DNA from: Neolentinus lepideus HHB14362 ss-1
Taxonomy: Eukaryota > Basidiomycota > Agaricomycetes > Gloeophyllales > Gloeophyllaceae
Direction: 5' to 3'
DNA length: 48,547 nucleotides
Assembly: GCA_001632425.1 (NCBI GenBank)
Contig: KV425652.1
Coordinates: forward strand, 41,525-90,071
Shown: positions 8,674-21,232 of the stretch, piece after piece
Layout: every line of letters begins with the position of its first letter
Numbering within the stretch: the stretch's first letter is position 1
Notes under the pieces: generated by a model
Seen by the model: the letters and a program-made list of their open reading frames with translations, nothing else
Database searches by the model: none
What the model was told of the DNA's origin: nothing
Program-made: the position numbers and the translations under genes

Positions 8674-11600
8674 ATGCGAATAACTCAGACCACACTACGC
8701 GCTCTAGTACTCGTCCTGACTCTCGTTTATGACCGTGCTTCAGCGGATTACACAGCTCTTCCAAGGTGCGTCGCGTTAAACGATATCGGAAACCGTCAAC
8801 CGACTTACCGGATTGGGCGTCAAGATGGGGACAGGCGGTCGCACTTGTAAATAATGTTCTTTTCGTGCACGGCGGGAGAACAGACCAGTACAACGAATAT
8901 TCGTACACGTCCGCGCCTCCAAATAATGATCTTCTTTTCCTGTCACTGTCCTCCTCTTTTGACCCCTCGTCACCTCCTTGGCAATATGTTGGCGGCTCCT
9001 CTAATTCATCACTCCCACAAGGTCCCGTCGTATCTTGGCATACCCTGTCCGCCTACGAGAGCAACAACCTCCTCTTATTTGGCGGGGTGCCCGGTCCAAA
9101 CGCCCTGCCCCCACAAGTTGACCTTGCCGATTCTGCCTATCTTCTCGACGTCTATAACCGTTTAGCGCCGTCGTGGACATCAGAGTCGCAGTCATGGGCG
9201 AGCGAGCCGATTCGCCGCATGTACCTTTCGGCGTCCTCAACAGGTGGAAAGGTGTACATTATTGGTGGGGAAAAGGCCGACGGGTCTGGTAGTGCGTTCT
9301 CCGATCATTATGTATTTGACCCTAGTGGCCCTTCGTTCAACCAGTTACCCACCTCAAATGCGCCTCCCGACTTGTACGGCCACGCGTCCGTTGTACTTTC
9401 GAACGGGACTCTCCTTGTACTAGGCGGCTACTCTCCTTCTCAATCATCACTTCTTCCATTCAATCGCATCTGGTCTCTTGATACCACTCAGTCAACACTA
9501 CAATGGACAAGTTTCTCAGTGTCCGGCTCCAATTTACCCAATCCTCGTAGGGGCTTTGCCGCAGTAAAGTTAGACGGCGATCAAGTGCTTATACACGGTG
9601 GAGGCGATGCGACTCTTCAGAATACATATAGCGACGGATGGATCCTAGACACTTCGCAGAATCCTGTGACATGGAGCACCCTATCTCAGTTAACCCAGCT
9701 GGGTGCACGGAAGGACCACTTTGCAGTAGCTGTAGGCTCGGAAGTTGTCTTCGGTTTTGGTGAGTGCTGTCGATGTCCTTAGACTCCTGCGGTGCTCATG
9801 TACTATCGCCACAGGCTTCTCGTCCAACAGCCCCGCACCCGCAGCTTTGCAGGTCTACGATATTTCCACCAGCGCATGGCAGCCGAGCTATACCCCTATA
9901 CCGACGCTCACCGCAACGACGCTGCCGCCTGCTACTCAGACGGAGACAGGGACGGGGTTGGGTACGGGTACGGGTACGGGTACGGGGTTGGGGCGGGGCT
10001 CGGCGACCGGTTCAGCAACCGGAGGATCAGGTTCTGGTTCTGGTTCTGGTTCTGGAACGCATTCCGGCTTCCCTGCCTCTCCGACATCTTCCGGGGCTTC
10101 CGGCGGAGGTGACAGCGGGCAAGGTGAAGGTGACGGCGGACACGATTCGAGGAATGAGGCGTTGCCGATTGCGCTGGGGACGGTGTTTGGTGCCTTGGGT
10201 CTCCTGGTGGCAAGTGCGCTTGTTACATATTATGTGAGGAGACACAGGGAGCAGCAGGGAGATGCGTTCCATCTAATTGGGGGAAGGGATGATGATGAGA
10301 GTGCGCATCTTGAAGGGGCAGGGCGGCTATTGCCTGCTAGGATGGCTAACTCTGGTGACGCCGGGTGGCTCACGGGCGGAAGGAATGTACTGGTCCGATT
10401 GGGCAGGAGTACGGGCCTGGTGACACGGTCAGCCGCGGAAAGGAGAGATATACTTGCTGATGAAGACACACGCGAATTTGGCCTCACATCGCGGTACAAC
10501 TGGAGTAGACAAGCGAGCTCCAGTACGACATCCACTGCGCGAACGGTGTGGGGCTTTGAGAGGCCCAAGCTGGTAGGGCTGGTCCAGGGCTCATGGACAT
10601 CTTTTCGGTCGCTCGGAGGCGTGATGCTCGGAGCAGCTGCTGCTCGGGGTACGACGTCCAGGGAAGCTAGTGGAAGTTCGAGGGCGACGGCGTGGTACGA
10701 GAAGGACGAGCTCCTGTATGAGCCGTTCTCGGAGAGCTCGCTAATGCGCATGGGCGACCCGACGCCTAAACGCCCAAAGGCGAGTCGGGAGCTGTCTACG
10801 GGCAGTGTGTGGTCTTATACATCGTATAACGATCCGTTTGAAGATCCGGCGGTCGAGGTACTGCATGACGTGGGGTCGGAAGAGGGACATGATGACGAGA
10901 AAGAGGAGAAGACGGGTTTGCTGAGTCGGGCACCGCTTCCGAACTTGAGGACTGCGATACCGAAGACGTTTACGGCGGGGACTTCGTTGTCTCCTGTTAC
11001 GGAGGTGATGTCGAGGACAAGTATGTCGAACTCGCTGTCATCACATTCGCGAGAGGATGGGCTGGCGTCGCCGTATGATACTCTTCGGAGGTCGTCTCAG
11101 GAGTACTCGAGGTCACCGCCGCCACGCCCGACGTCTATTATAGATGCAAACCCGAGACCGACAGAGCCGTTGAGGAGGTCGGATAGTTGGTGGGTGAGGT
11201 TTGCGAAGACGTCGTTCCTAGACAGACGGCATAGTGACCCCAGCAGATCGAGTCGCGCGCCTCTGGACTTCCGGGACCCACACCCGCCACCTCGTCTAGT
11301 TACCATCGAGGAGTCGCCACAATCAACCTCTAAATCACCGGAGACGCCGGAGTCGGCGCAAAGACGAGTGCAGAATTTTACGTATTCGTCACAGCATGCG
11401 AGGTCGAGGTCGTCTATGCAGACTGTGAAGACGGCAGATTCGGAGGCGCTAGAAAGAATGGCTGCGACTGCGGATGTGCAGAGGATGGGGTCGCATGTGA
11501 CCAGTCCGAGCACGGCTTCTGAGAGTCAGACGGTGAACCCTGAGACAGAGACGACGAGGTCTATGCCGCCGTTTTCGACGAGCGCGAGGACAATGGGGCA

Positions 11601-12309
11601 TGGGCGAGACTCTAGTTCAGATTCTGGGAAGTGGAGGGATTCAGGTGCTTGGTCTAGCTCGCCGTTGTCAATGTCTGCGAAGGCTGCGACTAGTCATGCT
11701 GAAGGGACCGACTCCCATGTCTCGAGTCCTCCGCTGACTGGATCTGCTAGGGCGGCTTTAGGGCAGGGAGGTATGGCGACGACAAGTCCACCGTTATCGT
11801 CGCCAGCCCATGCAACGAGCTCTGAACGCCCCTCGACCGAACGCAAATCTCTGTCAGATATCGTTGCGACTGGCTATACCCCTATGCATACTCCGGAGTC
11901 AGGACTGCATTCGCCACCATCACTCCCTCTTTCCATCATGGCTGTCACCGGGCAGGATGTTCCTTCGGTGCTCTCTCCTGAGGAGATGACCCCAGAAGAG
12001 TTCGGTGTACCCGAGCGAGAATCGCCTTCTTCGCAGTCGTCTAGGTCATCAGCGCATAGCAGCGGTCGGAGATTGCCAGGTGGTAATGTGGCTAGTAGGG
12101 TGCAAGCATACGAACGGCGTATGTCTCTAGATGCCGAAACATCGACCAGTCCGCCACCTCGCAATACCCGCAAGCGAGAAGAGAGGTCCCATGGACGACC
12201 TATAACTGTAAACTACGGACTCGTCCAGAGACCGTCTCTATTTGTCGCTAATCCTGATGATCGACATTCAAGTCGAGGATCGTCGGATTCATCTTTGTAT
12301 CAATCTTAG
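8674..12309 (+). CDS. kelch-repeat ectodomain, single TM, long Ser-rich tail protein
   Basis: Three exons (8674-8765, 8825-9759, 9815-12309) give 1173 residues. A signal peptide (MRITQTTLRALVLVLTLVYDRASA) is followed by about 330 residues with repeated kelch features: FVHGG, LLFGG, YIIGG, LVLGGY, VLIHGG and VFGFG, each with downstream W and Y/L positions, predicting a beta-propeller. Next come a Thr/Gly/Ser-rich linker encoded by short tandem repeats, one membrane helix near residues 457-480 (ALPIALGTVFGALGLLVASA) stopped by RRHRE, and about 690 disordered, Ser/Pro-rich residues. The orientation implies an extracellular propeller and a cytoplasmic tail with many possible phosphorylation sites. 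Such kelch/TM proteins are common in Agaricomycetes but mostly unassigned; a wall-sensing or polarity role is only a guess. The first intron is open in the downstream frame, so its removal rests on the signal peptide and splice sites. Confidence 0.85.
9935..10063 (+). repeat. in-frame microsatellites coding GT and GS runs
   Basis: GGGTAC-type hexamers (about 9955-9985) are followed by GGTTCT hexamers (10030-10055). In frame they encode Gly-Thr and Gly-Ser runs in the stalk between the kelch propeller and the membrane helix. Six-base units keep the frame when copy number changes, so stalk length can vary freely between strains. Confidence 0.8.
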
Positions 12310-12582
12310 GTGGTAGAGTGGTGGACACGTGGATTGTATTTTACGACTTTGTTATGTTTATTTGCTTAGTTTCACGAGTCTTGCGACTGTTGTTTTCGTA
12401 GTATTGACCGTTGTAATCTTCTGGGGACTCTTACTTACAATGTATCCTTCTGAACTGTGGCGAAGCTGAAATCAAACTCCTACCAGGACACCTTAGGCGG
12501 CAGAATGCAACCCTTCTCCATGGAAGTCCTACTATTTTCTCCGCTAATAGCATCTCGTTGAAAACAGAACCAGTAACATCCC
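12310..12582. other. shared 3' region of two convergent genes
   Basis: The kelch gene on the plus strand and the F-box gene on the minus strand end toward each other with 273 nt between stops. T- and A-rich stretches fit 3' UTRs. No separate gene is seen. Confidence 0.5.
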
Positions 12583-14004
12583 TCAGGGTTCCAGGTAACT
12601 CTCCAGCACTACGTCTGCCTGTCCACAAAGCCGCTTCAGGATCACAGAATCTGTCTTGTCAAAGGCTGGTCTGTCCACATACAACGTTGCAATAGCATGA
12701 CCGGCAGCCTGTCTGTCAGCAATGAATTGATGAAGGAGGTATAGATCGCATGGCGGAGAAATGCGAGCGCACACCAGCGTCTTTAGACGCAAACCGGGTT
12801 GCACTGGCCCGCGATAGGTAATCCACTCATTTGACATGAGACATGCGAGAAGTCTGGCACCGTCTCCGCCTACTAGCTCAAGCGTGTCGACCATAGGGAA
12901 GCACAGAAGGAATGGGAGACTCGGATCCCGCTCATGTTCCGGATGTAAGACATTGACATTACGAAGGGAAAGATTTGACAGCGAGGGAAATACGGCGAAA
13001 TCGTCATGGGCGGCAATGACTGCCTCCGCGCCCAAGTGACTTAGGTCCGCGAGGGCCAGGTCTTGGAGGCGAGGGGAAGATACTGAGTTGAAAAACGCGC
13101 TTACAATAAACGCCTCCTCCATCGTTCTATCCCATGCTTCATCCCCGAATGATAGGGACAGAGATACAAGCGACGGGAAAATGACTCGAGCCTTCGATAG
13201 AGGGAATGCCGGTGGCGGTAGGAAGCAGGGACCGCTGATGGATAGGTGCTCCAGCGATTCCGAACATGCGCGCAGATTTGCCAAGAATTCATTGAACGTG
13301 GGTCTTCGAGCAAGCGGCACTTCCGTAATTTCCAGAACAGTCAGCCGAGTGAAAAGATTCCTGATCCCCCTCATGTCGAGCCCATTCAAGTAGAGCGTGT
13401 CCAATGCGGGTGTCCCGCCAGTGAACAGAGGCCCGCAGCGTGGATACTCGAAACAGAGGGTGAGCGATAATTCATTAAGGAAGGGTGCCTTAAGATTGCG
13501 GAGAGGTGCAAGCGCAGTATCGATATTGCGCTCGCCGTGGTCTGAACGAGCTCCATAAATGGTGAAATCGAGTGACCGCCACCGGTCTGCATGTGTGGCG
13601 ACCCTATGCATGAAGTCTCGTATCAAGGGTTCGCAGGCATAGACGGATTCGATGGGTTCCTCGGGGTCAGAGACAAAGTAGATGACTAGGTCCAACAAGC
13701 ACCTTCCCGAACGCGCCAGTTGTAGCTGAACAGGCCCTAGCTTGCTGTATCGATCTATGTAGACGTTGGTCCACAGCGGAGAGGTGGTCAGGGCGAGTTT
13801 TCTCCAACGGCGGGAGACACTGGACGCAACGAAGGGAAAGGGTGGGTTGCCCTGCATGTCCCTAGCCTCTTCAGCGATACATATCCTCCATATCTCTACC
13901 ACCACTTCCGTAGGGAGGCCATCAACAGGATCCAAGAGTAGGAGTGGCTTCTCAAATCCACTCTTGGTGTGGCTTGTGATGACGCGCTTCGAGTCTGTAA
14001 ACAT
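12583..14004 (-). CDS. F-box protein (basidiomycete LRR-like family)
   Basis: One uninterrupted frame of 473 codons. Residues about 27-75 match an F-box-like domain: LPTEVVVEIWRICI, then FPFVASSVSRRWRKLALTTS and PLWTNVYI. The rest has irregular Leu-rich segments (for example TPALDTLYLNGLD, LSNLSLRNVNV, VDTLELVGGDG) as in the large family of basidiomycete F-box/LRR proteins. F-box proteins normally bring substrates to SCF ubiquitin ligases through Skp1; the substrate here is unknown. The absence of introns is unusual in this window but common for this fast-expanding family. The 3' end is convergent with the kelch gene. Confidence 0.85.
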   Translation of the reverse strand: MFTDSKRVITSHTKSGFEKPLLLLDPVDGLPTEVVVEIWRICIAEEARDMQGNPPFPFVASSVSRRWRKLALTTSPLWTNVYIDRYSKLGPVQLQLARSGRCLLDLVIYFVSDPEEPIESVYACEPLIRDFMHRVATHADRWRSLDFTIYGARSDHGERNIDTALAPLRNLKAPFLNELSLTLCFEYPRCGPLFTGGTPALDTLYLNGLDMRGIRNLFTRLTVLEITEVPLARRPTFNEFLANLRACSESLEHLSISGPCFLPPPAFPLSKARVIFPSLVSLSLSFGDEAWDRTMEEAFIVSAFFNSVSSPRLQDLALADLSHLGAEAVIAAHDDFAVFPSLSNLSLRNVNVLHPEHERDPSLPFLLCFPMVDTLELVGGDGARLLACLMSNEWITYRGPVQPGLRLKTLVCARISPPCDLYLLHQFIADRQAAGHAIATLYVDRPAFDKTDSVILKRLCGQADVVLESYLEP

Positions 14005-15220
14005 CCTGGTGGCAGATCAGAAGAAGATCATGATCATAGTGATAAGGTCAGTCGCTGACTCGTATGTCCAGAAACGAACATACCTCTCTAAGAATCCGAG
14101 GCAGACCAGCTACCGGGCACCCTCGCGCCTGTACTGATCACCTAAGAAGATACAAAACCCGTAAGTATCACATAGACTTATGTGTATTGATGGAAATGTC
14201 TGGAATGGACTCACTCGCCTACTGTTGGTGCGAGACGCTACCATAGCCCTTGGACCCGGGGTATTTATAACATCCTCGTTGCATATATCAAGGATACATA
14301 TGTACGTACTCGTTATGATATGGCTCGACGGAGTAACTAGTGGCAAGGTTCCGAAACTAGCTAGGCAGCCTAGGCTTTTCATTGTTATTAGGTAACAGTG
14401 CTCCCTTGGCTTGTGATGCGGGAAAGAGCGCTTGTCAACGGTAAGTGAATAATGCCCGGAGTTCAAGTTGAAGACGTTTTCTCGGCATTGCATTATAATG
14501 CATTATTTAAATAATGTCCTGATTGAATATTAATCAATTAATCACCCACTTCATATGTACCTCACTTTTGTACAGTGGCAAAATCCGGTTCGAGAGATTT
14601 TTTGAAGTTTACACTCAGTCTGAAAGCTGTTTCTTGGCTTCTGAAAGGAGGGGGGGGTTTATGGAATGCTCAATAGCCTACAGTGACTGTGAATACATAA
14701 ATCTACAAAGAGATAATATATGCCACGAAAGAGATCTGCTGACGTAGCTAAAACTCACCAATGTGATAACGCGGTAGAATCAGTTTGAGCCTGAAAATGC
14801 AACTCTCTCGATTTTGGGCATCTCGACAGTCGCTCTTGTGAAGAGACTTTCTCGCGAAATCTCAGAAAAATTGGACTCGATCCATATTCGTTGTACAAAT
14901 ATTGTGGCAGTATCACGTTCGGGGCCAGCGTTCTCTTACGGTAGGTCGTCTTAGCAGCTGTCATCACCTAATATGATTTGTTTCCTCCCTTGTTCTCGGA
15001 TACGGATAGTTCTATTCTGGAGCCGACTTAATATTCTATCTCCGTGGCCATGATCAGACTATCGTATGTACTCATGTCTTCCATTCGATTCACCAACGGT
15101 CAGTCTACTTCACATCTCCGTGACAGGTGCTTAACTATCGTAAGCTGTGAAGTCATGCCGTGCTTCCACAGCTCCGCAGTTCTAATTGCCGAACAACATG
15201 CGTCGGCAATGCTGTTCCAG
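14005..15220. other. intergenic, no gene recognised
   Basis: About 1.2 kb without a gene I can support. AT-rich bases near 14490-14540 contain repeated ATTATAATGCATTATTTAAA-like phrases. A run of eight G lies at 14650-14657. Confidence 0.45.
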
Positions 15221-15229
15221 TATATATAA
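15221..15229 (+). promoter_or_regulatory. TATA box of the Zys3-like gene
   Basis: TATATATAA stands 68-76 nt upstream of the ATG at 15297. The leader that follows is CA/CCA-rich, as for the other secreted-protein gene at 6303. Confidence 0.6.
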
Positions 15230-15296
15230 ACGGTGTCGTCGCTTACCGCGTGTCCAGACGTTTCTTCCTTCTTACCACCACCATAACCATCATACG

Positions 15297-15611
15297 ATGC
15301 GCTTTTACATCACCGTCCTCCCTCTACTCGCTGCCTTGGCTGTGGTACCTTCGACAAATGCGGGAATCATAGCCTACGGCATCTGCCAAACGGGTGCGTT
15401 ATGCTCTACAGGGATAGTGTATATTTGACCCAATGTCATGTATGCAGGTTGCAACACTGTAGCCGTCGCCTGCTACGCCGCTGCCGGATTCACATTCGGC
15501 ACCGTCGTTGCAGCCGCGGCTGCCCCTGCTGCAATCTTGGGCTGTAACTCAGCTCTGGGAACGTGTTCCGCAGCTTGTGCTGCGACGGCTCTCATTGCTC
15601 CCATTCCTTAA
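15297..15611 (+). CDS. small hydrophobic cysteine-rich secreted protein, Zys3-like
   Basis: Two exons (15297-15393, 15448-15611) separated by a 54-nt intron give 86 residues. The signal peptide MRFYITVLPLLAALAVVPSTNA is followed by GIIAYGICQTG, then CNTVAVACYAAAGFTFGTV, an Ala-rich stretch, and AAILGCNSALGTCSAACAA near the end. I recognise the pattern of short fungal proteins annotated as 'zygote-specific class V copy B' (Zys3-like), named after a Chlamydomonas zygote protein. The match is from memory of the family pattern. About six cysteines and an Ala/Gly-rich hydrophobic body suggest a secreted or surface-active peptide. Its function in fungi is unknown to me. Confidence 0.78.
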
Positions 15612-16562
15612 GGTAGGTGAATTAGCTATACTTGGTGCAAAGGCTTACTGTTGCGGACTAGCGCCAATGGATGGACAGATGATGGGCTGTCATCGTGTAC
15701 AGAGCAGGTTGACCGCCTCAGGCAGTTTTCGTTTTGTCATATCGGTCGGACATCTCTTGACATAGTGGTGTATTGAGTAGTAGGCTGAAGACGATCGTGT
15801 CTGTGGTGTACCGATACTCTTATTTGGTTTCATTCGAACGTAGCAGTGCACGCTTTTATATGATCTTTCGGCTGGTGGAGAGGCGCCCAACGCCGTCGGT
15901 AACTTCGCCCCTGCAGGCCTGATGTGACCAGTCCTGTCTAACTCAAGAATTTACTTGCGAAAGCGCCGTGCACCCAGAAATCAACTTAAACTTGATCGCT
16001 ACAAGAGTGGATTGTACGTGCTAAATATCAATTTTACTACGTTGTTGCTTTAATCAAGAAGTGGGCAAGTTGGGTGATGTTTGGAACAGCCAGTATGGCA
16101 GTATAGCGTGGCCGGTTTGTTTGGATCGGATGGACGCCGAGTACAGAAGACATTGAAGGGCAAATATTTGCGGGTAGGGCAGTGGGACAGTGCATTTTTG
16201 AGGAGAAGCCCCTGCTACGGCAGTGGGGGCAATGATATATCGAGACATGGCCGAACTAAGTAGTCCATGCAAGTGGCTAAGTCATCGCCCGAAGAAAATC
16301 ATGGTCACAGAAGAATGAGTTTCGAGCATACATAGCATATATGTACATGATGTTGACCGAATACACTGAGCGAGTCCATGTCCATATTTCGCGAATGTCC
16401 TTGTGAATGCTACATAGTCCCTATGGGCTGGGACGTACAAATACAGTGGACAGTCCATGAGTGCCAGGATTCAAGTGTGACGTCTTTTTAAGACCTTCCG
16501 CTTCAGAGGCGGAATTTTCGGTTCGTGACAGCAGACAAGGTTCCACCTGCCTAATCGTTAGT
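15612..16562. other. intergenic, no gene recognised
   Basis: Short unsupported frames only. It lies between the 3' ends of the Zys3-like gene and the J-protein gene, which are convergent. Confidence 0.45.
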
Positions 16563-17751
16563 TCATCGCATGAGCTTGATGCTGAAAGCTTCATACCTAA
16601 TCAGCAGATCACCGTATCCTGCCACGCATCCTCCCCGTCTTATCGGCATCCCTGCACCCTTGATACGATAATCTTGCGTAGCCTTCGAAGCAGACAATGG
16701 CACCGGGATCAGGTACATGTGACCGTTTATGCCTTCCACGTACACGACATCATCCTGCTCGAAATAGCAGGACGATTCGCGGCAGGGAAGCTGGACGTTT
16801 GTGATAAGATCATCTTGCTCCCGGACAAACCTACTATCGTCTCGTTGCGTGACGAGAAAGACAATATCTTGGAGAGTCCCGTCTTTCCGTTGGTTGCCTA
16901 CGCCCGGAACACGGATTTGCGTGCCGTCTCTGCAGCCTGGGGGTATGTCGACATCAATGATCACCGTCTTTGCTTCACCCGATAATAGATGGCGGCTAAT
17001 GCTGTATCGTTGACACGTGCCGTGAAAGAGTTCCTCGAGTGATAGGGCGAGAGGGAAGATCCATTCCTTCGATGCACCAATCATATTCTTCACTGGACGG
17101 AGGGGAGGCGATCTTGGGTTTGGTCTTTTTTCACTGTGCAAACTTGGACAGGAAGATGATTTTGAGGATATGCTGGGCGTGCTGGGAACACCTTGTCCGT
17201 ACCTAGTACTGTGAATGTCACACGTCAGATGCCACTTAGTATACGAAGAGTCTCTCAAGTATTCACCGATCTGGATCTGGTTTAGGCTTCTCCACGGGGT
17301 CTGTACGCGTCGGATTCGTTGAAGAGGATCGTTTAGATCCGGTAGACGCAGTAGATGCTTCAGAGTTCGCCTTCGGAGAGGGTGGAGTTGTACCGGCGGG
17401 TTTTAGAGGTTCGTCGCTGAACCTGACATGGCGCTCACGGAGGGCTTTCTTTGTAAGAGCGCGATAAGCTTCATAAACCTTGGGCAATATGGTTCAATAT
17501 TGGATTGCATAATGCGTCTAGCAATTGAGATCGCACCTCGACGAACTGATCATTGGCTAGCTCTTTATCAGTAGCGTGTCGATCGGGATGCCACTTCAAA
17601 GCCTGGCACGGGCGTCAATAAGCTTAGGGACGTAAGATATAGAGCAAAATCGGATTACCATCCTTTTGTAAGCGGCCCTGATCTCGTCCAGAGAGGCGTC
17701 TCGTCTCGTTTGCAAAACTTCGTGATAATCCTTGGGGTTCGAGGCGGGCAT
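16563..17751 (-). CDS. class B J-domain chaperone (DnaJ/Hsp40, Sis1-like C-terminus)
   Basis: Four exons (17751-17659, 17602-17537, 17478-17267, 17208-16563) give 338 residues with consistent phases. An N-terminal J domain reads NPKDYHEVLQTRRDASLDEI, then AYKRMALKWHPDRH, with the essential HPD at residues 36-38. A Ser/Pro/Lys-rich linker follows. The C-terminal part matches the DnaJ substrate-binding domain: FPLALSLEELFHGTCQRY, VIIDVDIPPGCRDGTQIRVPG and DIVFLVTQRDDSRFVREQDD. There is no CxxCxGxG zinc domain and no long Gly/Phe region, so this is class B or degenerate. The role is to stimulate Hsp70 ATPase and deliver clients; it is probably cytosolic, since no signal peptide is seen. Confidence 0.9.
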
Positions 17752-20700
17752 TGTGGTCAGCGCAAAGAATTGAGAATATCAAGCAGAATTGAGGCTGTCA
17801 AGGTGTCGCCGGGATTCTGAAGAGGATAAGCCGCAGGCTAACGCCATAAAAACCAGGTGCAACGCGCAGTGGAAGAAAGGAGACAATGAAATCCGCAATC
17901 TAGTCGCAGTCAGATGCAGGGGGGCGCATTCCCTGCCACAAAGGACTCGCACCGAAGTCATATTGCACATGTTGTACACGTTCCATATCGGCTATTACAT
18001 GTACAGGATACTCCGGAACAAGCTACGTTGTAGCCGAATTCTCTGGGCGTGCTTCTGGCGTCTGGACCGAGTCCCAAGTTGACATTGACAGAGAACTGAA
18101 GATACTTTGAGCACCTGAAAGAGACTGAGATCAGTTGATTGCGCTGGATCTATTTCGAGAAGAATCAAAGAACATGGTGCAATTGCGCGCACCAATCGCT
18201 GAGAAGCGCCTTACGTAACACACCGCAACTGTTGGAACGTTGGCGACCCGTCTCAAACTTGTACTCACTGATACCATTAGACTCAGGTTAGAATGCTTCT
18301 TGACTTGGATTCATGAGATACCAGCGAAAAGAACATCAATTCGAATGGAACTGTCATAACGCACGACTACCTTGTCTGTCGAAGCTACCTCTGCAGTGAC
18401 GCTGGTCTGGATCGTGTCCCAGTTCAGGGACTTTGGTGGACCTTTCGACAGTGTTCGAGGATTCACCAGAATTGATTGTCTATGCTTGATGTCTCTGTCT
18501 GACGTCAAGCATCGTTACGTACTTCATGCCTCGATTGTCTTAAACACTGCACTCAACGAGGACGAACACCCATGCTTTCATATCCAATTTCATGCAGACC
18601 ACATCTTAATGGGCCGAAGTGCACTGACCTGGTAGTGCCAAGGAGTCCTCAATGCCTTTCGTCCGGTGTCGGTTCCAATGAACGGCAATATACTTTATTC
18701 AGGATCTACGCGCTACTGTGACACGTAAAAGATAAGCGAGGCTGCATGCCTTGGAGGATCAACACAGCCCTTCGCATTCCTTTGGTACGATATCCGCATC
18801 CTTGTCTTGATTAATTCATGCATATTTCTTATCTGTCTTTCATCTCCGATGTTGCTACTCATTGCCTACTCTCGTCATATTCGGCGGCTACAGTTTATCA
18901 GAATGAAGACCTTCAACGTACGTTTCAGCATCTTAACGACCTTTCAAAAGCAAACCATTTTGCTTTATGTGTTTAGAAGTGGACGCGTGCCGTCTTCCTG
19001 CTCTCCTTCTTTGACTGGGATCAAACAACGCGTTCTTGGTGATGTCGACGGCGTTCACATGCGACATGCGTCCCCTTCTATTCTACATGAGGCGTCGTAT
19101 ATTCCAGACCGTGTATGCTTCTTGATTGGCCCATATGATTAGCACCGACCAGCCGCTGGTTTTCCGACTTTCGATGTGAGTTCTCCATCGCTGACTTCAT
19201 GCCTGGACTACTGTTGCATGTTATGTCATAGGTTCAGCCAGTATGCGCACGAGGGTAAGGCGCTATCAGAGACGCTTGCAGGGAAATATCCTGTCGCTGC
19301 GGCTTGCTATGCATTTTTCACCTGCCCTTTACGCCACATGCATCATTTACACACTTGGTGTCTCGCTTTGTTCACCTCTGCACCAAACTGGCCCTCGAAA
19401 GCCCCACTTTATTCCTTAGCATTCGACCAACATGCTGTTGTGGAGGGTCATCGTTTGCGTCCGAGTTTATTACCCCGTTGAACTCATCATCTTCGGTATT
19501 GCCTGTCAGTTGTTTCACCCTTATCCATCCATCAAGAGCTCACGCCGTAGGTATGTCAAAATCCCTTGCACAGATCCAATTTTACCTTGGTGAATATTTA
19601 GAAGACGAGATGTAAGACCAAAGTTATACGTTCATGCCGCTGTAGTGAACGCTCCCGAACCGGATCGCCATGAATCATCCCCATTTCGAGTGCGAAGGAC
19701 TCGACCTTGATAGTGTGATTTCGAGTGTCAGATAAACTGGGTGGTGTTGCATGTCTATTTTGGTGTGGACGTTGACAATGAAGTTAACCGATCAGTGCTG
19801 AAGCTTGTCTACACGCTGTCATGCTTCAACAGTTTGCATGGTGCTCGAGTATGTCAGCACAGTCAATCCTCTTTAACTTGACTTATTTCCTCATCGTTTC
19901 ATCGCAACTCTAGATTACGGAATCGGACCGTTCCTCTCAGGAACCTCGCGTCTCATGTCTTAAGCTTACGGCGAGTGAAAGGGAAGTACAATTTCTGAAT
20001 GCATTGCCTGTCATCTGATTGGGATGCGCATCTTTAAGTTCCACAGTTGCTCCGCTGAAACAGCTACTCCAGGAATGATAGTGTACAATTGGCCAGGAGA
20101 GACTTGGTATCCGAATCTGCGATACCGGTTTCAATTTACGGTTCCTTTCTGCTCACGCTGAGGGACTTTACATATTTATGTCACTATTTATGACATGAGA
20201 GTCGTCAACTCGGCTCCCTCATTTTCTCACTGTTCTCACTGTCACCTCGGTGACTCGCCCGATATTCTTCGGCGACAATGTATCTAAGTGGTCTAAAGTC
20301 TTTATGGAATTCCGACAGCACAGGTCTTTAGTAGGCCCCCTGTACAGCTTTGCACTAGTGCATCTTCTTCTACAAGGAGTTCTTGCATACTTTTTGAATG
20401 ATGTGCAACCTTCGACTAGATCTACGCGGTCTCGGACGCTGAGCTAACGTCGTGATCAGGTCAGACAGTCGTATCAAGCTCATATCTGCGTATGCTCTAG
20501 ATACTGGAGCCAAACTATGTAAGTGTCTCTCCGCCTGGCGTAGCTGTGGCCTCTGACCAATCTCAATAAGAATAATATGTCTACCGCAATCCTTATCACA
20601 GTCAGCTAGGTAGCGCCCTGCTGTTACTGTATTCAACTGACGGAACCCGTATAGTTCGATTCCATCGATGCTAGTCTTCCTGAACAAAATCCAAAGCAAG

Positions 20701-21232
20701 GGAATTTTTACCTATGGCTAGAGATGCTCTCTGACTTGATGTGCGGCCATTTGCATGTCTACGCAAACTCGTCCATGCCGAGGTCCGTCCCAACCCTGGT
20801 GCCGCAACCTTGACTGAGGTGACCCTCTTGCAGTCTCAATTTCCGTCGGTACATCATGTAGAAATCCGGGACTCCTCGATACACAGACAGCCCAGATCTG
20901 GGCGACAGTGGCCGAACCAGGAAAGCCGCGTCCGTTCCACCACTGGCAATTGCAACACATATTGAAGTTACCCAGGAGATAACGCAGACGATCGAGTGTG
21001 AGAAAGAAAATGCACCCCGATCCCACAAGTATTGAAGGAATTGCGCCTAGAACTTACGAGACATGCAAAAAGATCGTCTTGAGTTTGGAGACCCCGAGTC
21101 GCCGGGTTTTGCTGGTGTCATACAGCAGTGTTGTACGTCTTGTGTTAGCAATCGTCTGCATCACCTTATTTATGCTACTAAAATCCCCTTTTAATGTCCT
21201 GTTAGATATCCGTTGTAATTTCGAAGCGCTCT
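17752..21232. other. 3.5-kb region without a supportable gene
   Basis: I read both strands and found no recognisable protein. Around 18890-19260 the plus strand shows intron-like segments (GTACGT..TTTAG, GTGAGT..CATAG) between short open pieces, which may be a decayed gene. On the minus strand, 20760-21028 has an open piece with a hydrophobic stretch (VCVISWVTSICVAIASGG) that could be an exon of an unknown membrane protein. Neither could be joined into a credible model. Confidence 0.4.

Noticed and set aside
9932..10751. Several long minus-strand and alternative plus-strand frames over the kelch gene
   Set aside because: GC-rich repeats keep many frames open. Only the frame with propeller, membrane helix and tail makes a coherent protein.
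18890..19500. Intron-like segments between short open pieces
   Set aside because: No combination gives more than about 30 continuous recognisable residues. It may be a decayed gene but cannot be named.
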